From a virus, in the IMG/VR virus record IMGVR_UViG_3300024265_000157, positions 1 through 32,134 of that record: a stretch of DNA of 32,134 bases; one strand, 5' to 3'. Below are positions 8,457-14,069 of the stretch, piece after piece. Made by a program: the position numbers and the translations under genes. Under the pieces are notes generated by a model. It saw only the letters and a list, made by a program, of their open reading frames with translations. It searched no databases and was not told the DNA's origin. Each line of letters starts with the position of its first letter. Within the stretch, counting starts at the first letter, position 1.

Positions 8457-8688
8457 GAAGCCTCACCAACTGTACCTCTATCCCCACCCCCGATGCACAG
8501 CCCCCGAAACTGTGTGCGCGTAAGTGCAGGCGCTCCCGGTGGATGATGGGGTCAAGGGGCTGGGCAGCCCAACGCTCTGCGCCCTCGTGGGGACCATAGA
8601 GCTCTGGGACAATCCCTACAATGACGGCTTCTCTCGTGACTATGGTTATACGCTCTCCTGGTTGGCAAATCTCGTTTAGGTCTAACAT
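8443..8688 (-). CDS. Small protein, first gene of the minus-strand operon
   Basis: An 81-residue protein I do not recognise. It begins MLDLNEICQPGERITIV and looks like a small beta-rich domain (RITIVTREAVIVGIVPEL). The start at 8688 is supported twice: a Shine-Dalgarno stretch (AGAAGAGGGG) lies upstream, and the predicted transcription start of the minus promoter (near 8726) falls between it and the alternative in-frame ATG at 8742, which therefore cannot be on the message. It is the first gene of the structural operon and overlaps the small terminase candidate. Confidence 0.6.
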   Translation of the reverse strand: MLDLNEICQPGERITIVTREAVIVGIVPELYGPHEGAERWAAQPLDPIIHRERLHLRAHSFGGCASGVGIEVQLVRLRGQD

Positions 8689-8732
8689 AGTTATGGGCCC
8701 CCTCTTCTGGCGGTTCTGGTTTCTTTCCTTTA

Positions 8733-8773
8733 AGTATACCATATTCAGTATGTGTTAGTCCAGACCCTGCAGT
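8733..8773 (-). promoter_or_regulatory. Promoter of the structural (minus-strand) operon, phage element family
   Basis: Read on the minus strand: ACTGCAGGGTC, then the -35 box TGGACT (8762-8757), an 18-base spacer and the -10 box TATACT (8738-8733) followed by TAA. The ACTGC box lies at the same distance before the -35 box as in the plus-strand promoters at 10393, 11923, 13904, 15799 and 20117. Transcription would start near 8726, giving a 38-base leader before the gene at 8688. Confidence 0.7.
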
Positions 8774-8898
8774 CGGAGCAGTTAGTTATGTTTCCATACT
8801 AGGTACCTCTGGTATTGTTGTGGGTGAAGTGAGCCCTAGGGTTCTATCATGGCATTACGTAAAATATCAAGAGGGGGTAGACTCGTCTCTTTTACCCC

Positions 8899-8927
8899 TT
8901 TACTTTTTCGCGAAAATCGAGTATACT
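8899..8927 (+). promoter_or_regulatory. Sigma70-like promoter of the 9025 gene
   Basis: TTTACT (8899-8904), a 17-base spacer and TATACT (8922-8927), followed by ATATCTAGG. It lacks the TACTGC and CCAATC boxes of the other promoters, so it should not need the factor that reads those boxes. The predicted start is near 8934, with a leader of about 90 bases. Confidence 0.7.
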
Positions 8928-8956
8928 ATATCTAGGTAAGAGAGTAAATAAACGAG

Positions 8957-9007
8957 AGAGGGAAGCAAGAAACTCCCTCTAAAATAGCTAAGAGGGCTAG
9001 GCCCTCT
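8957..9007 (+). promoter_or_regulatory. Two leader hairpins that can exchange partners
   Basis: AGAGGGA (8957-8963) can pair with TCCCTCT (8974-8980), and AGAGGGC (8991-8997) with GCCCTCT (9001-9007) around a 3-base loop. Because the two left arms share AGAGGG and the right arms share CCCTCT, the first left arm can also pair with the last right arm. The leader could thus switch between forms or serve as a protein-binding site 18 bases before the start codon. Confidence 0.45.
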
Positions 9008-9024
9008 AGAAAAGAGTAAGTAAG

Positions 9025-9432
9025 ATGACGACCTCAACGAAAAAGACGACGGTGACGATTATCGAGAAGTCGATTCGGAACGATAGGGCCAGTGATGACG
9101 ACCCATTCGCTAACCTCACTGCCGAACGATTCGCTACCTTCAACGGAATCAAAGACTCCCGCCCCCTGCTCGGGGTAGCCCACGACCTTTATGTAAGGCA
9201 GTTACTTCACGCCGGCCGGATTGAAGGGGTGAAAGTCCAGTTAAAGGGCTATACGAAATGGTTTATCGACCCCGCTAGCATAGCCTACTATACGGCTAAT
9301 AAAGCGCGGAGGAGCGGACTGAGACGGTATCTCTTACGGGCGAATAGTACGGATGAAGCCGCTATTCGGGACGCTCTAGACGCTACGGGAATCGAGTATA
9401 CCTTAGAGATCAGCTATAAGAAAAAAAAGTAA
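9025..9432 (+). CDS. Helix-turn-helix DNA-binding protein, paralogue A
   Basis: A 135-residue basic protein. Residues 48-90 read as an excisionase/MerR-type winged helix: LLGVAHDLYVRQLLHAGRI (helix-turn-helix), then a strand pair with KGYTKWFIDPASIAYY. It is followed by ARRSGLRRYLLR (95-105) and a YKKKK end. The gene at 14070 has the same order (GIAHAQYVRQLV, VWAINPTTVESY, TRSGLRRYLLR, YKKK), so the two are paralogues. Its codons are unlike most of the window: many ACG, TCG, CGA and CGG. It has its own promoter lacking the phage element and a structured leader. Likely a DNA-binding regulator or nucleoid-type protein; its target is unknown. The acidic tail of paralogue B is absent. Confidence 0.7.
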   Translation: MTTSTKKTTVTIIEKSIRNDRASDDDPFANLTAERFATFNGIKDSRPLLGVAHDLYVRQLLHAGRIEGVKVQLKGYTKWFIDPASIAYYTANKARRSGLRRYLLRANSTDEAAIRDALDATGIEYTLEISYKKKK

Positions 9433-9471
9433 CCCCTATAGAACGACCTTAAACCGAATATCCCTCTAAAC

Positions 9472-9505
9472 GGGCGATACCCCTAACGATAGCTAGGGGC
9501 CGCCC
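9472..9505 (+). other. Two-tier hairpin in the 9433-9557 spacer
   Basis: GGGCG (9472-9476) pairs with CGCCC (9501-9505) and encloses CCCCTA (9480-9485) paired with TAGGGG (9494-9499). Only TTTAG follows, so termination would be weak. It lies between paralogue A and the next small gene and may protect or separate the first message. Confidence 0.45.
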
Positions 9506-9557
9506 TTTAGGGGGTGAAAGACTAACCGATTTAACGACTATAGAGAGGAAACGAACG

Positions 9558-9698
9558 ATGATAATGCTAAAAAAAGCGAACCGAGTAGCCACCTTAAAGA
9601 TACGGCTAAAGACGATGCGTATCCTACAAAAAGAAGACGAGACCAGGCAACGTATAGCGGCCGCCCTCAAGAGGCAGGCAGAGAGGATATTTCGATGA
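9558..9698 (+). CDS. Small basic protein, 46 residues
   Basis: Starts MIMLKKANRVATLKIRLKTM and ends in AERIF-R. It is short, strongly basic and likely one long helix (alternating Lys/Arg with Leu/Ile/Ala). A good ribosome site (GAGAGGAAA) lies 7 bases before the ATG, and its stop overlaps the next start (ATGA), which favours a real gene. CpG-rich codons match paralogue A. Function unknown. Confidence 0.55.
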   Translation: MIMLKKANRVATLKIRLKTMRILQKEDETRQRIAAALKRQAERIFR

Positions 9699-9874
9699 CC
9701 TTCGCGATAACTATAGGACTAATGACGAGCGCAATAAGAGTAGCCATAGCAGCATTCGGAATGGACGTGAACGTTAATATCCCTTCCGTTATCTTACTAG
9801 TATTAGCCCTCTTCTTTGCCCACGTATTTAAGTTGGGCCTAGAGAAGATGAAGCAGAAAAGGAAAAGACGATAG
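9695..9874 (+). CDS. Small single-span membrane protein, 59 residues
   Basis: The ATG overlaps the preceding stop. The first 28 residues (MTFAITIGLMTSAIRVAIAA and so on) are mildly hydrophobic; residues 29-48 (IPSVILLVLALFFAHVFKLG) form a clear membrane segment; the tail is KMKQKRKRR-like and strongly positive, suggesting a cytoplasmic C-terminus. Size and layout would fit a small holin-like, superinfection-exclusion or host-membrane-acting protein, but nothing tells these apart. A rho-independent terminator follows 29 bases later. Confidence 0.6.
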   Translation: MTFAITIGLMTSAIRVAIAAFGMDVNVNIPSVILLVLALFFAHVFKLGLEKMKQKRKRR

Positions 9875-9902
9875 ACAATACCATAAACAACCGAATAGTA
9901 CC

Positions 9903-9927
9903 ATACCGGAGCTTGCCGGTATTTTTT
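9903..9927 (+). terminator. Rho-independent terminator of the 9025-9874 unit
   Basis: ATACCGG (9903-9909) pairs with CCGGTAT (9916-9922) around a 6-base loop, followed directly by a run of T. It closes the CpG-rich transcription unit. Confidence 0.85.
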
Positions 9928-10046
9928 CCCCGGCATACGATGAACACCCCCTGCAACCCAGTTAGTGTTGGATGGACACTAACCCCCACACCCACTACGC
10001 GAAATGGCTACGCGAAATACCGCAGCAGGAGCGTCTCCCTTGCCCA

Positions 10047-10354
10047 TGATACTCTATGATACCACCTGCCCATGATACTCTATGATACCCTGTAGTCCCC
10101 CTATGATCACTTCTGGCCATGATACTTTATGATACCCTGTAGTCCCCCCGTGATACTCTATGATGACCACTCCCCTACTCTTCTTATAGTGATCAGGGGA
10201 GTGGTCATCACTGACCATATTATAACGTTAACCGTGGCCACGCCAGAAAAAATATTTTTTTCCTGTGGTAACATTAACGTTAACGTTACCATCGCATCCT
10301 TGCCTCTGCTGCCCTTGACCCCTTACCCCTACTACCCATGATACTCTATGATAC
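10047..10354 (+). repeat. Five copies of TGATACTCTATGATAC
   Basis: Copies start at 10047, 10073, 10120 (one C-to-T change), 10151 (last two bases differ) and 10339. Each copy is itself TGATAC twice at a 10-base distance, about one helical turn, which suggests a dimeric protein binding one face of DNA. The second and third copies are both followed by CCTGTAGTCCCCC, so a unit of about 45 bases was duplicated. Confidence 0.85.
10161..10210. repeat. Perfect 16-base inverted repeat
   Basis: TGATGACCACTCCCCT (10161-10176) and AGGGGAGTGGTCATCA (10195-10210) are exact complements around an 18-base centre. The left arm begins inside the fourth TGATAC repeat. No T-run follows, which argues against a terminator. 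It could form a cruciform or an RNA hairpin, or bind protein. Confidence 0.85.
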
Positions 10355-10363
10355 GCTGCCTCC

Positions 10364-10422
10364 CCAATCCGAGTTTGGTATACTGCCGTGTCTTGACTTT
10401 TGTCCCTCTGTTAGGTTATACT
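10364..10422 (+). promoter_or_regulatory. Promoter of the 10481 gene, phage element family
   Basis: CCAATC at 10364, TACTGC at 10381, -35 box TTGACT (10393-10398), an 18-base spacer and -10 box TATACT (10417-10422). Predicted start near 10429. Confidence 0.8.
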
Positions 10423-10480
10423 ATAGGTATAAGGTTATAATTTAGTTAGCAGCCCTACAGGGGCAAGAGAGGACAGTAAG

Positions 10481-10888
10481 ATGAAAGACTATAGTGTAAG
10501 CGTGATAGTTAATGGGGCAGACCGTACCTTTCACGTAAGGGCATATGACTGGTGCGATGCCCAGGGGCAGGTAGATAAAGCCTATAGGGGCCACCAAGAG
10601 TACGAGATTACAGAGATTGCCGAACTCAGTATCCTGACAGAGAAAGACGCTACCCCCCCTACCCCCCAAGAGGTACCAGGGGTATACTCTAAAGGGGATA
10701 AGAAATACTGGTGGTATATAAGGGCAGACATCCGATGCTACGATAGTATTAACCCCGGTGCCCTGGCAGATGCTTTTAAGACTGCCCAGGATGAAGGGTG
10801 CTATACGGCATCCCAATTAGAGGCCATAGCAGCGGTATTGGTAGACGCTACCACCCATACAGCAGCAATCCAGGGGTTAACTGCCTAG
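10481..10888 (+). CDS. Unknown protein, 135 residues
   Basis: Not recognised. The N-terminal half (VSVIVNGADRTFHVRAYDW and on to ITEIAELSIL) looks like a small beta-alpha-beta domain with an acidic surface; a Pro-rich linker (ATPPTPQEVPG) leads to a C-terminal helical part (ALADAFKTAQDEG, LEAIAAVLVDATTHTAA). AAGAGAGGAC lies upstream of the ATG and the promoter at 10364-10422 lies 58 bases before it. First gene of a series of single short genes with own leaders. Confidence 0.65.
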   Translation: MKDYSVSVIVNGADRTFHVRAYDWCDAQGQVDKAYRGHQEYEITEIAELSILTEKDATPPTPQEVPGVYSKGDKKYWWYIRADIRCYDSINPGALADAFKTAQDEGCYTASQLEAIAAVLVDATTHTAAIQGLTA

Positions 10889-10905
10889 CACAGCCCCCTA
10901 CTAGA

Positions 10906-10920
10906 GTGCGTGTAGGCGCA
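10906..10920 (+). other. Short hairpin before the 10937 gene
   Basis: GTGCG (10906-10910) pairs with CGCAC (10916-10920), directly before the ribosome site GGAAAGGAA. A similar GGCGCAC string lies in the leader at about 11421. It may set the ribosome site free of other structure. Confidence 0.3.
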
Positions 10921-10936
10921 CGGAAAGGAACATAAA

Positions 10937-11290
10937 GTGACCAGGATAAAAGTAACCGACCAATCGTTTGATATGGACATAGCAAAGGTTGAGGAACTAT
11001 TCAACCGTACTATCCCCACGGATGACCCCCCCAAGCCTAGGGCCAAGCGGTATACCATCCTCAAGAATCTCAGCCCTAACAGGCAAGCAGTGATCAACCA
11101 ATGTAAGGCAGCCTTGGTCCGGCAGTTTGGGACTAAAGAAGCGGCCAGATACATCCGTTTCAGGGAAACCAGCGATGGTAGGGGATACCAATATTGGCTG
11201 AAGTACCAGATAGAGCGTACCCCCTATATGGACGACTATTGCCTCCTTGCAGCTGCTCAGAAGTGGTTCGACGGTGCCGAGATCAAATAG
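10937..11290 (+). CDS. Unknown basic protein, 117 residues
   Basis: Starts at GTG with GAAAGGAA upstream. Residues 33-75 (KPRAKRYTILKNLSPNRQAV, then INQCKAALVRQFGTKEAARY) are basic and helical and may bind nucleic acid; the following IRFRETSDGRGYQYWLKYQI resembles a small beta hairpin. No family recognised. It follows the 10481 gene by 48 bases with no promoter in between, so it is probably co-transcribed. Confidence 0.6.
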   Translation: MTRIKVTDQSFDMDIAKVEELFNRTIPTDDPPKPRAKRYTILKNLSPNRQAVINQCKAALVRQFGTKEAARYIRFRETSDGRGYQYWLKYQIERTPYMDDYCLLAAAQKWFDGAEIK

Positions 11291-11303
11291 GCACCCAGGG
11301 GTG

Positions 11304-11365
11304 GTACCCTCACGATATTCTACGAAGACTGTATGGTCAGTGAACGTAGAATATCATGGGGGTAC
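11304..11365 (+). repeat. Imperfect 21-base inverted repeat with a competing short hairpin
   Basis: The left arm 11304-11324 and the right arm 11345-11365 pair over 21 positions with one mismatch and one G-T pair; the core GATATTCTACG/CGTAGAATATC is exact. The left arm also takes part in a small GGGT-GGT-ACCC hairpin just before it, so the two forms exclude each other. No T-run follows. It sits in the untranslated spacer between the genes at 10937 and 11463. Confidence 0.75.
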
Positions 11366-11462
11366 AGACCCGCCCCCCCGCCCTGTAGTATCAACACTAC
11401 TCATCAATACTGCATGTGCAGGCGCACTTTTCCACTAAACACCTAACAGGAAGGACATAACT

Positions 11463-11807
11463 TTGGACAAGCAACTCAAAACACTCTACAGACTCCAGGA
11501 AGCGCAAGACCTGGAAAGAGAATCTGCCTCCACCGACCCTCATCGTCAACGGCTGCTAAAGAGGTATACCAGGGTATCCGCAGTCATCCATTCACCCCAC
11601 CCCTGGGCCCTCTTGGCCCCTATGCGTCGCTATCGCCTGGCCATTATCACCTATCGGCTAGAACGTAACAGGCTCAAGCACCGTCACAAGGCTGTAAGGC
11701 AGATGCTCCAAGCCCGCCAGGCCATTATCTATAAGCTCCTAAAGTCCCACAGGCGCACGTCCCTATCTGAGGTCTATAAGCTATTCGACCTGAAGCCGCC
11801 AAGGTAG
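11463..11807 (+). CDS. Unknown, very basic helical protein, 114 residues
   Basis: Starts at TTG (11463) with AGGAAGGA upstream. About a quarter of the residues are Arg or Lys (for example RRYRLAIITYRLERNRLKHR), and most of it should be helical. Such proteins often bind DNA or RNA, but no family is recognised. The leader contains CACCTAACAGG, similar to the leaders of the 14070 and 14800 genes. Confidence 0.55.
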   Translation: MDKQLKTLYRLQEAQDLERESASTDPHRQRLLKRYTRVSAVIHSPHPWALLAPMRRYRLAIITYRLERNRLKHRHKAVRQMLQARQAIIYKLLKSHRRTSLSEVYKLFDLKPPR

Positions 11808-11812
11808 CCCCC

Positions 11813-11883
11813 TACCCCTGGGCCCACCCCCCTACCCTGCCTCTTCAGCCTGACCCAGGGGTACCATCTTCAGCCTGACCCAG
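11813..11883 (+). repeat. Inverted repeat overlapping a 17-base direct repeat
   Basis: TACCCCTGGG (11813-11822) and CCCAGGGGTA (11854-11863) are perfect complements. TCTTCAGCCTGACCCAG occurs at 11842-11858 and again at 11867-11883, a 25-base period, with the right stem arm inside the first copy. The element starts 6 bases after the stop codon. Without a T-run it may act as a 3' barrier or as a binding site next to the promoter at 11894. Confidence 0.75.
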
Positions 11884-11893
11884 TTCTCCCACC

Positions 11894-11951
11894 CCAATCT
11901 AGATTGGCCATACTACAGCTTCTTGACTTACCACTAGTTCTGGGGTATACT
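11894..11951 (+). promoter_or_regulatory. Promoter of the 12033 gene, phage element family
   Basis: The palindrome CCAATCTAGATTGG (11894-11907), TACTAC (11911), -35 box TTGACT (11923-11928), a 17-base spacer and -10 box TATACT (11946-11951), followed by TAACCTAGGGGGG. The best-formed member of the family; predicted start near 11958. Confidence 0.85.
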
Positions 11952-12032
11952 TAACCTAGGGGGGAATTTTCTCAAAGTTTACCCTATCAGACTACTTACC
12001 AGCCCCTACCAGGGGCAGAGAGGAACAGACTA

Positions 12033-12491
12033 ATGACGGCCATAGAATTAACCCCAGAGGATATCCGAACCATTCGCAACGTCATCTATCGTGAGCAGGT
12101 CATAGCCACTAGGATAGCCCAGGGAGTAGTCACGCTATCTTATCAGGAGCGATACGCGAAAGAGGCTGATGCCCTCCAGAAGATGATAGAAGTCTTCCAG
12201 CCATACGTGGGCAATGACGACACCGTTACTATAACCATCGACGTCGCCAAGCCAGAGGTATCCTTCAAGGATATGATGCTAACTCATCTATACGGCACCT
12301 ATCCCCGATACTATCGCGTTATAGAGAAGTACGTCACAGCCGTGGAGTACGTTGATGCTGGCAGAGGTCCAGAGGTCCAGTGGGAGTATTTTATTAACGA
12401 AGATGGTACCCTGCATACGGACCTGGTCGATGAGGACTTTACCTATTACAGGGATAATATGTACCCTGATCAGGTCTATAGCTGCCACTAA
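12033..12491 (+). CDS. Unknown acidic protein, 152 residues
   Basis: Not recognised. An N-terminal helical half (LTPEDIRTIRNVIYREQVI, YQERYAKEADALQKMIEVFQ) is followed by a beta-rich, Tyr-rich half (VTITIDVAKPEVSF, YGTYPRYYRVIEKYVTAVEY, VQWEYFINEDG). Strongly acidic C-terminus (DLVDEDFTYYRDNMYPD). AGAGAGGAAC lies before the ATG; the promoter at 11894-11951 is 75 bases upstream. Confidence 0.65.
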   Translation: MTAIELTPEDIRTIRNVIYREQVIATRIAQGVVTLSYQERYAKEADALQKMIEVFQPYVGNDDTVTITIDVAKPEVSFKDMMLTHLYGTYPRYYRVIEKYVTAVEYVDAGRGPEVQWEYFINEDGTLHTDLVDEDFTYYRDNMYPDQVYSCH

Positions 12492-12506
12492 CGTACCCTA
12501 CTCATC

Positions 12507-12531
12507 AACCAACCAACCAACCAACCAACCA
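12507..12531 (+). repeat. Tetranucleotide repeat (AACC) in the leader of the 12554 gene
   Basis: Six units of CAAC/AACC type lie 10 bases before the ribosome site AAAGGAGAC. The run is free of structure, like the repeats before the genes at 14800 and 32042. Confidence 0.8.
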
Positions 12532-12553
12532 ACTCACTAGAAAGGAGACACCT

Positions 12554-12733
12554 ATGACAAAGAAAAAGACAGGGCCAGGGCCTCTGCCTCTTCCACCACC
12601 AGTCAATCCAAAGACGCCATCACAGCCACTGTACCCAGTAAAGAACAGCCCTGCTATCCCACCATACCCCATAACCACTACCAGACCACCGGTATCACCA
12701 AACCCAGTACGGCCATTACCAAAGAAGAAGTAG
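12554..12733 (+). CDS. Proline-rich small protein, 59 residues
   Basis: Starts MTKKKTGPGPLPLPPPVNPK and ends PNPVRPLPKKK. About one residue in three is Pro, with Lys clusters at both ends and repeated PxxP patterns; it has almost no acidic residues and no hydrophobic core. It should be unfolded or a polyproline II helix, which suggests binding to another protein (or to nucleic acid through the Lys ends). The ribosome site AAAGGAGAC lies 5 bases before the ATG, better than for most genes here. The other strand has a Gly-rich open frame that mirrors this composition and is not a gene. Confidence 0.6.
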   Translation: MTKKKTGPGPLPLPPPVNPKTPSQPLYPVKNSPAIPPYPITTTRPPVSPNPVRPLPKKK

Positions 12734-12738
12734 GTATC

Positions 12739-12774
12739 AGGGGTAGGGGCAGTCACCACCCCCCTACCCTACCC
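12739..12774 (+). other. Hairpin between the 12554 and 12843 genes
   Basis: GGTAGGGG (about 12743-12750) pairs with CCCCTACC (about 12763-12770) around a 12-base centre. No T-run follows. One of several G/C hairpins that separate the short genes of this region. Confidence 0.5.
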
Positions 12775-12842
12775 TACTAGCCACCAAGGCCACTGACCAG
12801 TCAACTCTTTCACCAACTGGTAACCCCAGAAAGGAAAACCAA

Positions 12843-13193
12843 ATGCAGTTCTATACCGAGCAAGTCCAAGGACCCCATAAGCAAGCTATCACCGATGCCC
12901 TCACAGCCTATCGCGAAGGGGCATGCTCCCAAGCCGCTACCTGGGGTGCCCTCTCGGCCCTCTATATAACCTGCCGGAGGCAGCCTGCCCCCAAGTGGGC
13001 CGACCACGTCACTAGAGGAAAGGCCCACATCGACAATATGCTCGTCTCCTTCTTCCCTCACTATGCTAACCTCTGGGACTCAGGAACGTCTCGTGGGTGC
13101 CTAGAGGGTAGGATTCGCAGGCTGCCAGGGGCAATACTGGGCATTCCTAGCTACGGCAAGCCAGTGACCTATATAGTCTATGGGGACTACTGA
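12843..13193 (+). CDS. Unknown protein, 116 residues
   Basis: Not recognised. Helical N-terminus (GPHKQAITDALTAYREGACS), followed by ATWGALSALYITCRRQPAPK and a C-terminal part rich in Arg and Gly. CAGAAAGGAAAACC lies upstream. Its TGA overlaps the ATG of the next gene (TGATG), so the two are coupled. Confidence 0.6.
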   Translation: MQFYTEQVQGPHKQAITDALTAYREGACSQAATWGALSALYITCRRQPAPKWADHVTRGKAHIDNMLVSFFPHYANLWDSGTSRGCLEGRIRRLPGAILGIPSYGKPVTYIVYGDY

Positions 13194-13438
13194 TGAGAAC
13201 CTACTTCATCTATAAGGATAAGAATGGCATCTCCTGGAAACTATACCCCAGGGGACGCTTCTTAACCCTTATCACCAGCACCAGACGGCTGAATGCCTAT
13301 AGGCAAGCAGCGGCTGACGACGCCAGGGGACGTGGGCACCCTACCCTTGCCAAGGCTATCGAAAAACAAGATATGTTCAAATTTATCGCTGATGCTGGGC
13401 TTATAACCCGACACGAGCGACTAGACAGTAAAGGATAA
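13193..13438 (+). CDS. Unknown basic protein, 81 residues
   Basis: Starts MRTYFIYKDKNGISWKLYPR: a short beta hairpin, then a helical part with RRLNAYRQAAADDARGRG. Coupled to the preceding gene by a one-base overlap. No family recognised. Confidence 0.55.
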   Translation: MRTYFIYKDKNGISWKLYPRGRFLTLITSTRRLNAYRQAAADDARGRGHPTLAKAIEKQDMFKFIADAGLITRHERLDSKG

Positions 13439-13443
13439 ATAAA

Positions 13444-13887
13444 ATGCACCTGTATCAAGTATGCGCAGTATTTGCTGATGGAATACGTTATATAGCTGTA
13501 GAGGCAGACACCGCTCAAGAGGCAAAGGCACGAACTGCCTCAGCCTACTCAGGCGACGATGCATTCTACTATGTTGAAGATGGTCGGGTTATTGAGCCAA
13601 TGGATGCCCTCCTCACGAAAGAGGATCACCCCTTGCCTGGGAGGACTCGCCACCCCACCTTTCCACACCACCATACCCCTGCCCTGCCCCCCTACCCTAC
13701 TCCCCCAGCACCTAGCCTAACCAAGGAGGAGATTGCTTCCATTCATAGGGCATTGAACTGCCAGTATTACTACCTGGAACGGTCTCTCTCCATCTCCACA
13801 TCGTCCACCAACTGCCTCAGCTATAAGGCAGACCTTGCTGCCATTAGGAAACTCCGAGACGCCCTCTGGCACCTCCAATCTAAATAG
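13444..13887 (+). CDS. Unknown two-domain protein, 147 residues
   Basis: Residues 1-60 (MHLYQVCAVFADGIRYIAVE, AQEAKARTASAY) form a small alpha/beta domain like those seen in short phage proteins that sense or bind partners. A Pro/His-rich linker (residues 66-97) leads to a helical C-terminus (LTKEEIASIHRALNCQYYYL, ADLAAIRKLRDALWHL). The ribosome site AAAGGAT lies 8 bases before the ATG, 5 bases after the preceding stop. Its last codons contain the CCAATC box of the next promoter. Confidence 0.6.
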   Translation: MHLYQVCAVFADGIRYIAVEADTAQEAKARTASAYSGDDAFYYVEDGRVIEPMDALLTKEDHPLPGRTRHPTFPHHHTPALPPYPTPPAPSLTKEEIASIHRALNCQYYYLERSLSISTSSTNCLSYKADLAAIRKLRDALWHLQSK

Positions 13888-13933
13888 GCCATACTGCAGG
13901 GTCTGGACCCCGTGCCTACCTATAGGGTATACT
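13875..13933 (+). promoter_or_regulatory. Promoter of the 14070 gene, phage element family
   Basis: CCAATCTA (13875) lies in the end of the preceding gene; TACTGC at 13892, -35 box TGGACC (13904-13909), an 18-base spacer and -10 box TATACT (13928-13933), then TAATCTAGGGGGG. The weaker -35 box suggests greater need for an activator. The leader of about 130 bases is long. Confidence 0.75.
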
Positions 13934-14069
13934 TAATCTAGGGGGGAAGGTGCGCCGTTTAGGGGTATACCCTGACCGCCGCTCCTACCCCATCACCTAA
14001 CTTACGAACCACCTAAAGTTCCACCAAGTACCCCAGGGCCTATGAGCCCTAGAAAGAAGCAATAAGAAC

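Larger units (their letters stand above)
8689..9024. promoter_or_regulatory. Divergent control region between the two arms
   Basis: A gene-free stretch of 336 bases with one promoter for each direction: the minus-strand promoter at 8733-8773 and the plus-strand promoter at 8899-8927. Between them lies an AGGGGGTA/TACCCCTT near-inverted repeat (about 8872-8900). The plus leader holds two hairpins (8957-8980 and 8991-9007). This is where transcription of the structural and non-structural arms parts. Confidence 0.6.
9928..10380. other. Repeat-rich gene-free region (origin or operator candidate)
   Basis: No credible gene is seen. The region holds five 16-base repeats of TGATACTCTATGATAC type, a perfect 16-base inverted repeat (10161-10210), an AT stretch (AAAAAATATTTTTTT around 10237-10252) and the 14-base palindrome TAACGTTAACGTTA (about 10272-10285), with a second ATAACGTTAACC just before. 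Clustered direct repeats next to AT-rich DNA and a large inverted repeat are typical of phage and plasmid origins or of multi-site operators. It ends just before the promoter at 10381. Confidence 0.55.

Noticed and set aside
9449-9936. Two minus-strand frames across the small genes of the CpG-rich island
   Set aside because: They run against the promoter and terminator of the unit, and the plus-strand small genes have proper ribosome sites and overlaps.
10129-10341. A plus-strand frame of 70 residues across the repeat array
   Set aside because: It is built from the repeats and inverted repeat and has no ribosome site.
10047-10354. A CRISPR array
   Set aside because: Repeats are only 16 bases, spacing is irregular (26, 47, 31 and 188 bases), and no cas genes apart from a recombination-type Cas4-like nuclease are present.
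12505-12759. A glycine-rich frame on the minus strand
   Set aside because: It is the reverse image of the proline-rich gene at 12554 and of the AACC repeat, without a ribosome site.
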